This document shows, one piece after another, positions 18,601 through 28,545 of a DNA stretch of 64,000 bases. A program made the translations under genes and the position numbers. Numbering within the stretch: the stretch's first letter is position 1; each line of letters opens with the position of its first letter. This stretch comes from Hyphomicrobium sp. MC1. GTDB taxonomy: Bacteria; Pseudomonadota; Alphaproteobacteria; Rhizobiales; Hyphomicrobiaceae. The notes under the pieces were generated by a model. That model did no database searches, had not been told where the DNA came from, and saw only the letters and a list, made by a program, of their open reading frames with translations. Where the stretch lies: positions 3,224,001-3,288,000 of the forward strand of contig NC_015717.1 of assembly GCF_000253295.1 (NCBI RefSeq), in the 5' to 3' direction.

Positions 18601-19956
18601 ATGACAATCACAGCCCTCAAAGATGCTCAGGCCTCATCCCAAAGCGAGAATAAACTTCTTCTCTCGGATCACGAGCGCGAGGCGTTGAAAGAACTTGTCC
18701 GCTATCCTTTGACGGCCGCGCTCTTTCAGCGCCGCTCGCGCCGATTTCTTCGCGGGGCGGAAATTCCTGATGGAACGCTCAAATATAAGTCCCGCTTCAA
18801 ACCCGAACCGTTGTCCGAACTCGAACGGCTCCTCCTTGTTACGACTGTCGCGGGAAAAACGGGCTGGCACGAGAGCGTCACGAGGCACGATCGTTATGCA
18901 CCTCACCTTTCGAATTATCCCGGCGCGGCTGGCGGGAGGACGTTTCCATCGGCGGCAGGATTCCACACTGCCGAAGTTTTCTTCACCGACGACAGCGGCA
19001 CCTATATTTTTGAAACCCGCGATACGCCGGTGCCGGTCGAACGCGACGTTGAGGGTAACGTCGAGCTTGAGCGGCTGCTCGCGGCGCATAAATCGCAAAT
19101 CCGCAAACTCTCGGACAAGCGTATTCATATCCCCAACCGCGAGCCCTATATGGAGGGGCATAACACGTGGGTCGGCAATGCGCGTGGCTCACTACTGGTC
19201 TTTCCGGTCGGCGATCTCGCACAGCATGTTCTGCTCAACATCGCTTTCTATGCGCAGAACGGCTTCACGATTTACGACGATATCAACAAACGAAAAATTC
19301 CCGGAATTGAAGAGTTCAGAGACATCGTCGATGTCGACAATCCCTATCCGCTTTCGTTCCTTGACCAATATTCGTTGGCGGAGCTTTCCGCCGAGCTGGC
19401 GATCGGCCCGTTCGCCGGGCAGCTACTATTGCAGGCGCTCGGTCTTGGCGGATGGATCTATGACGGCATCGACCGGCTGACGATTCTAGGCGCCAGCGGT
19501 GATCCTCAAGTTCCAGGCCTTGGCTTTCGATACGACACCGATCCGAGATGGCCTCAGCCAAACCCGACTGGTCTCGAAGGCGTCTTTACCGCATTTACGC
19601 CGCCGCACTACAAAGATCTCCGCGAAGCGGTCGAAGCGCTCGTCGTGCGCAAATTTGGCCCTGGCGGCCCCTTCAATCCCGAAACGCCGGGACCTTGGAA
19701 AGATAGCCCCACCGTACGCGCAAGCGCACAACTTCACGATGAACGCTTCAAGCGTCTCATCGCCTTACAGGCGCAGTACATGTACGACACGTTCGGAAAA
19801 TTTCCGGCGACGGTCCCGTCGGTCTATATCCTGATGTACCTGCAGGCGCAGCATATCGATACCGAATACTATGATACGCTCTTCAAACTTGGCGCATACC
19901 TACCGACGCACGCACATCATCATGCGCGCTGGCACGACGGAGACCCGCAGGCATAA
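18601..19956 (+). CDS. Nitroreductase-fold-like protein
   Basis: This is a 451-residue protein of uncertain function. Features recalling FMN-dependent nitroreductase/SagB-type folds are QRRSRRFLRGAE near residue 40, LSELERLLLV, the GGRTFPSAAGFHTAEVFF block, and IGPFAGQLLLQALGLGGW later on. It is about twice as long as simple nitroreductases and ends in a His-rich tail (HAHHHARWH). The ATG at 18601 follows AGGACCAAAGAC. It is in line with the APC permease, which may supply its substrate. Supply of reduced flavin to the local monooxygenases is conceivable but not shown. Confidence 0.5.
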   Translation: MTITALKDAQASSQSENKLLLSDHEREALKELVRYPLTAALFQRRSRRFLRGAEIPDGTLKYKSRFKPEPLSELERLLLVTTVAGKTGWHESVTRHDRYAPHLSNYPGAAGGRTFPSAAGFHTAEVFFTDDSGTYIFETRDTPVPVERDVEGNVELERLLAAHKSQIRKLSDKRIHIPNREPYMEGHNTWVGNARGSLLVFPVGDLAQHVLLNIAFYAQNGFTIYDDINKRKIPGIEEFRDIVDVDNPYPLSFLDQYSLAELSAELAIGPFAGQLLLQALGLGGWIYDGIDRLTILGASGDPQVPGLGFRYDTDPRWPQPNPTGLEGVFTAFTPPHYKDLREAVEALVVRKFGPGGPFNPETPGPWKDSPTVRASAQLHDERFKRLIALQAQYMYDTFGKFPATVPSVYILMYLQAQHIDTEYYDTLFKLGAYLPTHAHHHARWHDGDPQA

Positions 19957-20227
19957 CGTCGGCGTTCAAGGCCCTCGCACTTGAAGTTGCCATGTATGCA
20001 ACCGCGAATTTCCTCTCAAGCTTCAAAACGGTCCTCTCGCTTAGCCGAGTGATCGAGAACAGTTCTGTGTGGCAGCGCGTCCGATGAACTCAAGCTGAAA
20101 GCATTTCGAGATTTCTGCTTTGACTGCCGTTGCCTTTCTTGCTGAACGTTTGCGCGAGCAGCGCAATGCTACAGCGCGCTTCTATCGCGCCCGGCTAGCC
20201 TTCACCACACAGCGGAGAAATACCAAG

Positions 20228-21352
20228 ATGCAGAATAGTCGGGGCCGCATTGATCGGCGCGCTTTGCTGGCCGGCACAAGCGCGGGCACACTCTCGTTAC
20301 TGATGCCTCGAGCGAACGCTTTTTCTGCAGACAGTCCAACGATTACCCCGCCGGCACTGGACGCGCTGGAGATTCGTGTCGTCACCGACGGACTGTCCTA
20401 TGCGCTCGCCAAAAGCGGTAAGGAAGGGGATGTCGAAGTTATCAGACCTGGACATTTTCTATCGGAAAACGCCCCTCCTCATAAGGCGCTGATCGGGGAG
20501 TTTGGGTTGTCGCTGTACGCTGAGTCGCGACAGAGAGAACAAGTTCAACGAGTGTTGGTCGATTTTGGGTACACGTCAGACGCACTGAATAACAATCTCG
20601 ACCTGCTAGGCATCGATGTCGCTCAGATCGATGCACTGGTGCTCAGTCATGGGCATTATGATCACTTCGGTGGACTCGACGGGTTTTTGGAAAAGAACAA
20701 GAATGTTCTAAAGTTTGACATCCCGTTGTATTTGGGTGACGCGGAAGTGTTCTGCGCCCGGCGGTATGTTCGTAACGGCAAGAATTACGGCGTGATTGAC
20801 CGTGTTGCTCTATCTGCTAGCCCAGTTCGCGCTGTGTCATCTGATGCGCCGACTTTGATAGCTAACCATGCGCTGAGTACTGGACAGATACCTCAATCGG
20901 GTTTTGAAAAGGTGCTTTCACCTACGCAGTTCGAGGTTGGACTTGACAGTGCCCGCAACGGCTGTCCAGCCGGGCAATTGCCCGCTTCCCTTCGCGGCGA
21001 TGGCGCGCATCCCGACGATTTCCACCATGAGATCGCTACCGCCTATCACGTTCGCGATAAGGGCTTGGTCGTCCTGACGTCGTGCGGCCACCGGGGAGTT
21101 CTTAATTCTATACGCCAAGCGCAGAAAATCTCGGGCATCAAGCAAGTGCATGCTGTGATTGGAGGATTTCATCTGGCGCCCCATAACGCCGCCTACGTCG
21201 AAGAGACGTTGGACGGGTTACTGAATCTGGATGTGGCGCATATCATACCGCTGCATTGCAGTGGCGAGGCGTTCTACGAGCGCGCGCGTGCCCGAGCGCC
21301 TGAGAGGCTTATCCGTGCCTACGTCGGCACCACTTTGAAATTCACCGCCTGA
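20228..21352 (+). CDS. MBL-fold metallo-hydrolase with Tat-like signal
   Basis: This 374-residue metallo-beta-lactamase-fold protein has a metal motif HGHYDHFGG near residue 140 and later metal ligands in TSCGHRG and IPLHCSG. The end pattern (HAVIGGFHL, HIIPLHCSG) is that of the group annotated as dihydropterin-ribofuranosylaminobenzene phosphate synthase-like. The N-terminus RGRIDRRALLAG followed by a hydrophobic stretch and PRANAFSA looks like a twin-arginine export signal, so it may act in the periplasm. I chose ATG 20228, with GGAGA upstream, over 20120. The substrate is unknown. Confidence 0.8.
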   Translation: MQNSRGRIDRRALLAGTSAGTLSLLMPRANAFSADSPTITPPALDALEIRVVTDGLSYALAKSGKEGDVEVIRPGHFLSENAPPHKALIGEFGLSLYAESRQREQVQRVLVDFGYTSDALNNNLDLLGIDVAQIDALVLSHGHYDHFGGLDGFLEKNKNVLKFDIPLYLGDAEVFCARRYVRNGKNYGVIDRVALSASPVRAVSSDAPTLIANHALSTGQIPQSGFEKVLSPTQFEVGLDSARNGCPAGQLPASLRGDGAHPDDFHHEIATAYHVRDKGLVVLTSCGHRGVLNSIRQAQKISGIKQVHAVIGGFHLAPHNAAYVEETLDGLLNLDVAHIIPLHCSGEAFYERARARAPERLIRAYVGTTLKFTA

Positions 21353-21669
21353 GGCTGTACGTGGCCTCCGCCGCTGTTGCTGGGACAGCCGAGAGTTTGA
21401 ACTAAGAGAGTTTGCGGCTCATCGTATCGAAAGTCACGCTGCTGTCTTGAAGTTATTGGCGTCTCCGTTTGACGGTGCGACGCTTAATCTCCTCGTATTC
21501 GCTCCGGCCGAAGTGGGCACAAGCCGCGATCCGATTGGTGAGGTCGCTCATTGCCGCCGGACTCAGGCTAACTCCTTTTCGGAACCAGGCGCGACGTTCC
21601 TTCTCAGGAACGACGCTGGCGCTTGCGTGGTAGCCTGGCTGCGATAGCTGCTGTACTGGAAAGCATCCC
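21353..21669. other. Intergenic region without a clear gene
   Basis: This 317-bp gap separates two plus-strand genes. A 72-codon minus-strand frame (21453-21671) ends in a basic stretch but has no recognised domain and no clear ribosome site. I did not call it. Confidence 0.4.
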
Positions 21670-23013
21670 ATGGGTCGTCAATTACATCTCGGCGCCTTCA
21701 TGCGTCCCGTCACCATTCACACCGGCGCATGGCGCTATCCTGGGGCATATCCCGATGCCAATTTCAACTTCGGGCACCTACAGCGTTTCGCTCAAAGACT
21801 TGAAGCGGCGAAGTTCGATGCCTTTTTCATGGCCGATCATCTTGCCGTTCTAAATATGCCGATAGCCGCTTTGAAGCGCAGCCACACGGTGACTTCGTTC
21901 GAACCCTTCACGCTACTCTCGGCACTCGCCGCCTCCACGACGCGCATCGGCCTCGTCGCGACTGCGTCTACGACGTTTGATGAGCCGTTTCACATCGCCC
22001 GCCGGTTCGCGTCGCTCGATCACATCAGCGGCGGCCGTGCTGGTTGGAACATCGTAACGACGGCTAATCCTGAGGCGGCTCTCAACTTCGGCTACGACTC
22101 GGAGCTCGATCACGATGCCCGTTACGTTCGCGCGCGCGAATTCTTCGATGTCGTGACCGGCCTTTGGGATAGTTTTGCCGACGATGCCTTCATCCGTGAT
22201 ATCGAGACCGGAATTTTCTTCGACCCGGAACGCCTCCATGTCCTCAACCATAAAGGCCCCGAGCTTTCGGTACGCGGGCCCCTCAACATTGCGCGACCCA
22301 TTCAAGGCTGGCCAGTCATCGTGCAGGCTGGCGCATCCGAGGCCGGCCGTCAGCTCGCCGCCGAAACGGCCGAAGTCGTCTTCGGTGCGGAATCAAACCT
22401 CGCGGCAGGACAGCGCTTTTACGCCGACATCAAATCCCGCATGGAAAAAATCGGCCGCGCCCCCGACAGTCTGAAGATTCTCCCTGCTGCGTTCATAGTT
22501 GTTGGAGATACTGTCGAGGAAGCGCAGGCGAAGAGGGCTCATCTCGACAGTCTCGTTCATTACGACAGCGGGATTGGATCGCTCAACAGCCAGCTCGGCT
22601 ATGACGTCTCGGGTTTCGATCCAGACGGCCCGTTACCGGAGATCCCGGAGACAAACGCAAGCCGGAGTACGCGTCAACGCCTCGTAGATGCCGCGCGGGC
22701 GAAGAATCTCACCATCCGTCAGTTGGCGCAAAAGGCCGGAAGCTATGCCGGCCTTGCATTCGTCGGTACTCCCGACACGATTGCCACACAAATGGAGGAG
22801 TGGCTTGAAGGGAGAGGCTCCGACGGCTTCAATGTGCTTTTCCCTTGGGTTCCAGGTGGCCTCGATGACGTCGTCGATCGCGTGATCCCGGAGTTGCAGC
22901 GACGCGGATTGTTTCGCCGCGACTACGAGGGTACGACGCTGCGCGAACATCTGAAACTCCGTCGACCCGAAAACAGCTGCTTTAATGCGCAGCGACGCGC
23001 ACATGCCGGCTGA
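21670..23013 (+). CDS. LLM class flavin-dependent monooxygenase, NtaA/SnaA/DszA type
   Basis: This 447-residue luciferase-like monooxygenase is paralogous to the one at 3024. Shared signatures are TGAWRYPGAYP, ARRFASLDHISGGRAGWNIVT and VQAGASEAGRQLAAETAEVVFG. It should need FMNH2 from a partner reductase. A GGAAAG sequence precedes the ATG by 6 nt. It stands between the MBL-fold and alpha/beta hydrolase genes, all on the plus strand, possibly forming a small catabolic group. The substrate is unknown. Confidence 0.88.
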   Translation: MGRQLHLGAFMRPVTIHTGAWRYPGAYPDANFNFGHLQRFAQRLEAAKFDAFFMADHLAVLNMPIAALKRSHTVTSFEPFTLLSALAASTTRIGLVATASTTFDEPFHIARRFASLDHISGGRAGWNIVTTANPEAALNFGYDSELDHDARYVRAREFFDVVTGLWDSFADDAFIRDIETGIFFDPERLHVLNHKGPELSVRGPLNIARPIQGWPVIVQAGASEAGRQLAAETAEVVFGAESNLAAGQRFYADIKSRMEKIGRAPDSLKILPAAFIVVGDTVEEAQAKRAHLDSLVHYDSGIGSLNSQLGYDVSGFDPDGPLPEIPETNASRSTRQRLVDAARAKNLTIRQLAQKAGSYAGLAFVGTPDTIATQMEEWLEGRGSDGFNVLFPWVPGGLDDVVDRVIPELQRRGLFRRDYEGTTLREHLKLRRPENSCFNAQRRAHAG

Positions 23014-23169
23014 TTTACGATTATTCATAATTTGGGTTACGGCGCCCACTTGGCAAAAATGCTTTGCAGGATTTCTTCGTTAGGGTCTGAGAGCGTCGAG
23101 CTATAGCTTTTCTAGACACGTTTTTCGCTCAGATAACAGCCTCTCAGGTTTGACATTGGAAGTTTCACC

Positions 23170-24048
23170 ATGATCGGTATTCGCGTGGTCAGGCCGCAAC
23201 GTTTCGCAGCCTTCTTGATTTTGTCGGCGCTCGTTGCGTCGGCTCATGCTCCTCCATCCGCCGCGACGGAGAGATGGGAGACGCTACCGCCTACGCCAGC
23301 GCCCATTTCGTCCGACCGCAGCGGAACGATCGAAGCGAACGGCATCCGTCTACATTATGCCATTTACGGCAAAGGATCGCCGGTCGTGTTCTTACATGGC
23401 GGGCTCGCGAACACTGACTATTGGGGACTTCAGGTTCCCGCTGTTGCGGCCCATCACACCGTCATCTTGATCGACAGCAGAGGCCATGGGCGCAGCACGC
23501 GCGACAGTCGCCCCTATGGCTACGATTTAATGGCAGACGATGTCGTCGCGGTGCTCGATGTCTTGAAAATACAGAAAGCTGACATCGTCGGCTGGAGCGA
23601 TGGCGGCATCATCGGCATCGATCTTGCGCTGAGACATAAGGATCGCGTCGGTAAAGTCTTTGCGTTCGCAGCCAATACGGTGACTTCCGGCGTCAAGGAG
23701 GGGGTCGAGAAGAACCCGACCTTTGCGGCCTACATCGAGCGCGCGGGAAAAGAGTACGAAGTCCATTCGGCGACGCCGAAAGAATACAACGCCTTCGTCG
23801 ATCAGATCAGCAAAATGTGGGCGGAACAGCCGAACTGGACCGACGCGCAGCTCAAGACGATCGATACCCCGATCCTCGTCGTTGACGGAGACCACGACGA
23901 GGCGATCAAGCGCGAGAACACTGAATACATTGCGGCAACAATCCCGCATGCTGGTCTCCTGATCCTGCCGAATGCCAGCCACTTTGCGTTCCTCCAGGAT
24001 CCGGAACATTTCAACTTTGCGATCCTGCATTTCCTCGGAGACGAATAG
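23170..24048 (+). CDS. Secreted alpha/beta hydrolase
   Basis: This 292-residue alpha/beta-hydrolase-fold protein has an N-terminal signal peptide (hydrophobic run ending VASAHAPPSAA). The oxyanion region is VVFLHGGLANTDYWG, the nucleophile Ser is in GWSDGGIIG near residue 143, the acid Asp is in VDGDHDEAI, and the His is in NASHFAFL. It is likely a periplasmic esterase or related hydrolase. GGAAG lies 8 nt before the ATG. It is convergent with the Na/Pi cotransporter gene. Confidence 0.85.
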   Translation: MIGIRVVRPQRFAAFLILSALVASAHAPPSAATERWETLPPTPAPISSDRSGTIEANGIRLHYAIYGKGSPVVFLHGGLANTDYWGLQVPAVAAHHTVILIDSRGHGRSTRDSRPYGYDLMADDVVAVLDVLKIQKADIVGWSDGGIIGIDLALRHKDRVGKVFAFAANTVTSGVKEGVEKNPTFAAYIERAGKEYEVHSATPKEYNAFVDQISKMWAEQPNWTDAQLKTIDTPILVVDGDHDEAIKRENTEYIAATIPHAGLLILPNASHFAFLQDPEHFNFAILHFLGDE

Positions 24049-24104
24049 CCGTTCTTGCCCGGTCTTCGTTATGCGGCTCGGCAAAGACGCGGCGGCTTAA
24101 GGCT

Positions 24105-25766
24105 TCAAAGGTCCAACTTTGTAATCCGGCTCGGTAGCAACGAGCCGGAACGCTCGAGAACCGGATAGGCGGCAGCGGCGACGATATGGCTGTTCAAGAG
24201 CTTCATGTCGCGCATCAGGTCGAGATGAAGTGCCGTCGCCTGGACTTTGTCGAGTTGTCCAATCCGCATCGTTTCGACGTGGGCAATCGTCGCTCGAGCC
24301 TCAGCATCCCTGAACGCCACCTTTTCGTTAGCCAGAAGGTGGGCCGTCCGCGGATCGTCAGTCATGAATAGGGACGCCGCCATGCCGACGTTGGCGCAAA
24401 GCCGTTCAATCACCGCGATAAGGTCCGCCTGATCTTCCTTGCTGAAGACAAGACCTCTCTTCATGCGCTTGGCAAGGTGAGGCAGCAGGCTTCGATCGAT
24501 GACGTCGCCGGCCTGCTCGATGTTCATCACAAACGTGATGATTTCGTTGAGCCGGCGATGGTCGGCTTCGTTGAGCTCGTCCGGATCGATCGAGGTCAAA
24601 TAGGTTTTGATAGCCGTATTCAGGTGGTCGATGACGTCGTCGCGTCGGCGGGTTTCGACCATGACTCTGCGATTGCCCGTAACCATTACCTCTTTCGCCC
24701 CTTGAAGCATCTGTGTCAGTACGTCGGCGAGGCGCAGCGCTTCACGCGAGCCGGCACCGAGCGCGACGATCGGGGTCTCTTTTGCGGCAGGATCCAGATA
24801 GCGCGGGCGCGCTGGATCTTCCGGATCCTCGCGCTTCGGCAGCCAGCGTTCAAGCAGGGCGGCGTATTGCGCGAGGAACGGCAAGAACGCGGCCGCGATC
24901 GCGAGATTGAAGAATGTGTGGAAGTTGGCCACAGCCCTGGCGTTGTCGGGCTCAAACCTCACCATCAGGTTTCCGAGCGGTTCCAACAGCGCCAGTGCGA
25001 CCACACCGCCGATGGCTCTCGTTAGGAGATTGCCCACGGGAAGTCGCTTCGCCGCCAGATCATCGCTTGCGGGCGTCTCAAGCAGAGGGTTGAGCGCCGT
25101 ACCGAGGTTCGCTCCAATTACAAGCGCGAACGCCGCGTTGGGCGGCACAGCGTCTTTGGCGGCGAGCGACATGATAAGCAACACAACGGCAATACTCGAA
25201 TGCGCGGCCCACGCGAGAAATGCGCCGAGCAGGACATCGAGCCAGTAACTTGTCGCGACGGCCCCCAACAGCATTCGCAAGCTCGGCGCATCCTCGTAAT
25301 CAGTCATCAGAAGGAGCAACTGGTGCAGCGCGAGCAATATAAGCCCGAAACCGATAAACAGGCGGCCCAGGTCGTGCACCAGTATGGTCGTATCCCTCCG
25401 AAACATCACGACGCCAACAAGGATCAGTGCCGGCGCCAAGGCAGCGACGTTGAAGGAAAGAAGCTGAACGATCAGCGTCGTTCCGACGTTTGCACCGAGC
25501 ATCACAGCAAGAGCGGGGACAAGCTCGACGAGGCCACCGGCGGTGAAGCCCGCGGTCATCATGCCCGTCGCCGTGCTACTCTGGAGGAGCGCGGTTACGC
25601 CGAGGCCTGCGACAAAAGCCCGAAAGCGGTTGCGCAGAGCGCTGCCCAGAATCGCACGAAGGTTCGCGCCAAAGGCTCGCTGAACGCCTGTCTGTACCAT
25701 GTGCGTTCCCCACAGGAGAAGCGCAATGAAGCCTGCCAACTCAATCAGGGAATTCGGAGATAACAT
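24105..25766 (-). CDS. Na/Pi cotransporter family protein with PhoU-like tail
   Basis: This protein of about 553 residues has an N-terminal Na/Pi cotransporter domain with two copies of a repeat. The hallmark LLQSSTATGMM lies in the first, and AWAAHSSIAVVLLIM in the second. The C-terminal 200 residues are alpha-helical and PhoU-like. The family moves phosphate across the inner membrane with Na+. I prefer the ATG at 25766; an in-frame TTG at 25784 is also possible. It is a single gene, divergent from nothing nearby and unrelated to the sulfur genes. Confidence 0.88.
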   Translation of the reverse strand: MLSPNSLIELAGFIALLLWGTHMVQTGVQRAFGANLRAILGSALRNRFRAFVAGLGVTALLQSSTATGMMTAGFTAGGLVELVPALAVMLGANVGTTLIVQLLSFNVAALAPALILVGVVMFRRDTTILVHDLGRLFIGFGLILLALHQLLLLMTDYEDAPSLRMLLGAVATSYWLDVLLGAFLAWAAHSSIAVVLLIMSLAAKDAVPPNAAFALVIGANLGTALNPLLETPASDDLAAKRLPVGNLLTRAIGGVVALALLEPLGNLMVRFEPDNARAVANFHTFFNLAIAAAFLPFLAQYAALLERWLPKREDPEDPARPRYLDPAAKETPIVALGAGSREALRLADVLTQMLQGAKEVMVTGNRRVMVETRRRDDVIDHLNTAIKTYLTSIDPDELNEADHRRLNEIITFVMNIEQAGDVIDRSLLPHLAKRMKRGLVFSKEDQADLIAVIERLCANVGMAASLFMTDDPRTAHLLANEKVAFRDAEARATIAHVETMRIGQLDKVQATALHLDLMRDMKLLNSHIVAAAAYPVLERSGSLLPSRITKLDL

Positions 25767-25936
25767 GGCAAATAATTTTTCCAATTTCTTGCAGCGAACG
25801 GGAGGGTGCAGTCACGGCCCCTATCACACAATCGCGATGTCGAACTCGAAATATTCGACCTAGGCCGGTCGCGCGCAAGATGGCAAACATTCAAACAATG
25901 TCAGTTGTCGCGCGCCCGATACTGCAATCTCATAGC

Positions 25937-26716
25937 TTATTGGGACTTTGCCCAAACTCGATCGGACGGGGCGATCTTTCGATGTTCCAAAAGTGAGCTA
26001 TCCAAGGCGGCAAGCACTTTTCTTTTTTCCTCGCCAAACCGAGCCGAAATACGGTCCCGTGGCCTTTCCAAACGCACTTCAAAAATTGTAGCAACGCGAC
26101 CGGGATGGGGTTTCAGGACAAAGAGGCGGCTTCCAAGCGCAACTGCTTCTTCAATATCATGAGTAACGATCACCAGCGTTAGTTTGCTTCCTGCCCAAAG
26201 CTCGAGCAAATGTTCCTGAAGTTCCACACGTGTGAAAGCATCAAGCGCCGAAAATGGTTCATCGAGCAACAAAACCGTCGGCTGCATGACAAGAGCTCGA
26301 GCGATCGACACACGCTGGCTTTGACCGCCGGAAAGTTCGCGCGGCCACCGTTGGCCGTAGTCGAGAAGCCCGACGCGTTCCAAGACGGTATCGATGCGAT
26401 CCCGCCGCTCATTTGAACGAAGATGAGACAGTCCGAAGCCCACGTTTTGCCGAACCGTCAACCAAGGCATGAGACGAGGCTCCTGAAAAATCACCCCTAC
26501 CGCTGGATGTGGTGAATTGAGTTCTTTGCCGTCAATCCATACAGTACCAGTCGAAGGACGATCTAAACCCGCCAGAAGACGAAGCAGGGTGCTCTTACCG
26601 CATCCGGAGCTACCGACGATTGACGCGATTTCTCCATCCCCTATCTGCAGGGACACGTCCTGGAGGGCAACGAACCCACCGGGATAGGTTTTTCCCAATT
26701 TTTGCGTCTTAAGCAT
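25937..26716 (-). CDS. ABC transporter ATP-binding protein, SsuB-like
   Basis: This 259-residue ATPase has Walker A GSSGCGKSTLL, signature LSGGQSQR, Walker B LLLDEPFSALD and H-loop VTHDIEEAVALG. It starts 3 nt after the permease stop and is the last gene of a binding protein, permease and ATPase operon (28545 to 25937). The length is typical for SsuB. Confidence 0.9.
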   Translation of the reverse strand: MLKTQKLGKTYPGGFVALQDVSLQIGDGEIASIVGSSGCGKSTLLRLLAGLDRPSTGTVWIDGKELNSPHPAVGVIFQEPRLMPWLTVRQNVGFGLSHLRSNERRDRIDTVLERVGLLDYGQRWPRELSGGQSQRVSIARALVMQPTVLLLDEPFSALDAFTRVELQEHLLELWAGSKLTLVIVTHDIEEAVALGSRLFVLKPHPGRVATIFEVRLERPRDRISARFGEEKRKVLAALDSSLLEHRKIAPSDRVWAKSQ

Positions 26717-26719
26717 TTC

Positions 26720-27574
26720 TCAGCTGCCGTTGTTGGCAAGCGTGTCCTGCCAGCGCAAGAAAGGAGCCGTCCCGGCCAACAACAACCAGTCGGATATTTT
26801 TCCTAGCACCGCAAAGACCAATGTCGCCGCCACAATCTGCTGCGGCTTTCCAAGTTGCTGGCCGTCGACCAGGAGATAACCCAGGCCTTCCGACGCGCCC
26901 ATAAATTCCGCTGCCACGACGAACATCCAGCCTAGTCCCAGGCCGCCGCGAAGCGCGACGACATAAGCAGGCAAAATCGAAGGAAGAAGCACGCGGCGGG
27001 TGAGGGCAAGCGGGGATAAACGAAAAATCCGCCCAACTTCCACAATCTTGCGATCAACGGAGGCGATAGCGCCAAGTACGCCGAGATAGACGGGGAAGAA
27101 CACGCCGACCGCGATCAAAATGATCTTAGAACTCTCAAAAATTCCGAACCACAAAATGAAAAGCGGGACCCATGCAATCGACGGGATCGCCCTAAGCGCT
27201 TGCAAGGTCGGGTCGGCGATCCGACGTAGGACAACCGAATAGCCAACCGCCGCGCCGAACAGTGTACCCGCAAGCGCGCCGGCGCCGAAACCGACGAAAA
27301 CGCGCAAGCTGGTCGCCACTATATGAGTCCACAACTCTCCACTGCGGCCCAGTTCCCAGAGTGTCTCGAATATTTTGGAAGGTGGCGGCACCAAGCGGCC
27401 TTCGACGAGACCGGCTAGCACGGCCAACTCCCATCCGACGCCGAGAACGACGGGGAGCACTAACCCCCAGAGCGGCGTGGATAGGCTTCGCGCCCACCCG
27501 ACGCCCGGCTTCAAAATGCGCTGATCCTGCTGGAGCCGAATCTCGCGCTGCTCAAGAGCTGCCATGGAACTCAA
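26720..27574 (-). CDS. ABC transporter permease, SsuC-like
   Basis: This is a 284-residue inner-membrane permease with about six helices and an EAA-type loop EVGRIFRLSPLALTRRVLLPSILP. Its TTG start overlaps the binding-protein stop by 4 nt; an ATG three codons in (27565) is an alternative start. It works with the flanking ATPase and binding protein. Confidence 0.88.
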   Translation of the reverse strand: MSSMAALEQREIRLQQDQRILKPGVGWARSLSTPLWGLVLPVVLGVGWELAVLAGLVEGRLVPPPSKIFETLWELGRSGELWTHIVATSLRVFVGFGAGALAGTLFGAAVGYSVVLRRIADPTLQALRAIPSIAWVPLFILWFGIFESSKIILIAVGVFFPVYLGVLGAIASVDRKIVEVGRIFRLSPLALTRRVLLPSILPAYVVALRGGLGLGWMFVVAAEFMGASEGLGYLLVDGQQLGKPQQIVAATLVFAVLGKISDWLLLAGTAPFLRWQDTLANNGS

Positions 27575-28545
27575 TTGGAAGCGGTCGAATACTTCGAGTC
27601 GATCAACGCATCTGTGGCAGCAACCACGTCGACATCCGGCTTAATCACGCCCGCCTTCTGCAGCGCAAGACCCGCAGCGACTATCGTCTCCTTTTGGGGC
27701 GGTCCGATTTTCGAGAAGGTAAGGTCCGTCCGCTCACCGAGTTGCTGGGCGATGACCGCATCGGGAAGCTTCGTCGCAGTTACGAGCAGCTTCTGCAATT
27801 CCGCTGGGTGGGCTAGCGACCACTCACGAGCCTTCTCGTAGGCCGCAAGGACGCGTTTCACGAGATCTGGATGCTCCTTGGCGAAGGCTTCGCGGACGTT
27901 GAGAATACCCCACGTATTCGCAGCGCGATTCCGATAGAAGAGCTTCGCGCCATTTTCGATCTCTGCGGATGCCATCAACGGGTCAAGCCCTGCCCAAGCA
28001 TCGACGTCACCGCGAATAAGCGCTGCTTTGCCGTCTCCGTGTTGAAGCACTACGACGGTTACGTCTTTTTCGGTTAGGCCCGCCCCTTGCAGAGCTCGGA
28101 TGAGAAAGATGTGAGGATCGGTGCCTCGCGTTACCGCAACGCGCTTACCTTTGAGATCGGCGACCGTGTTAATGCCTGTGTCCGGCCGCGTGACGAGCGC
28201 GGTCCATTCGGGCCTCGAATAAACGTAGATGGACTTGATCGGATTACCATTGATCCGACCGATGAGCGCTGCCGCCCCTGCGGTAGAGCCAAAATCAAGC
28301 GAACTCGCGTTCAGGAACTCGAGTGCTTTGTTGGACCCAAGTGATTGGACCCATCGTACGGTGATGCCATCCTTTTCGAATTCTTTTTCAAGTATTCCAT
28401 TGTCTTTGATCGCCAGGGAAACGGGATTATAGGTCGCCCAGTCAATTTTGATTTCCGACACTTTGTCGGCGGCGTGAGCAGCTGTAGCCAAGATCAAGAA
28501 AAATCCGAAAGCTGTCCATGCTTTCGCGCGGCGCAGAAACGTCAT
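27571..28545 (-). CDS. Aliphatic sulfonate-type ABC substrate-binding protein, SsuA-like
   Basis: This 324-residue periplasmic binding protein has a clear signal peptide (ending LATAAHAADKV) and the SsuA-family core: ALEFLNASSLDFGSTAGAAAL, DLKGKRVAVTRGTDPHIFL and GDVDAWAGLDPLMA. GGGGA sits before the ATG. It is the first gene of the minus-strand operon. Likely ligands are aliphatic sulfonates or taurine-like compounds, by family. Confidence 0.88.
   Translation of the reverse strand: MTFLRRAKAWTAFGFFLILATAAHAADKVSEIKIDWATYNPVSLAIKDNGILEKEFEKDGITVRWVQSLGSNKALEFLNASSLDFGSTAGAAALIGRINGNPIKSIYVYSRPEWTALVTRPDTGINTVADLKGKRVAVTRGTDPHIFLIRALQGAGLTEKDVTVVVLQHGDGKAALIRGDVDAWAGLDPLMASAEIENGAKLFYRNRAANTWGILNVREAFAKEHPDLVKRVLAAYEKAREWSLAHPAELQKLLVTATKLPDAVIAQQLGERTDLTFSKIGPPQKETIVAAGLALQKAGVIKPDVDVVAATDALIDSKYSTASN

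Noticed and set aside
21453..21671. Minus-strand 72-codon frame with a basic tail
   Set aside because: It overlaps the start region of the plus-strand monooxygenase gene and shows no family or ribosome site.
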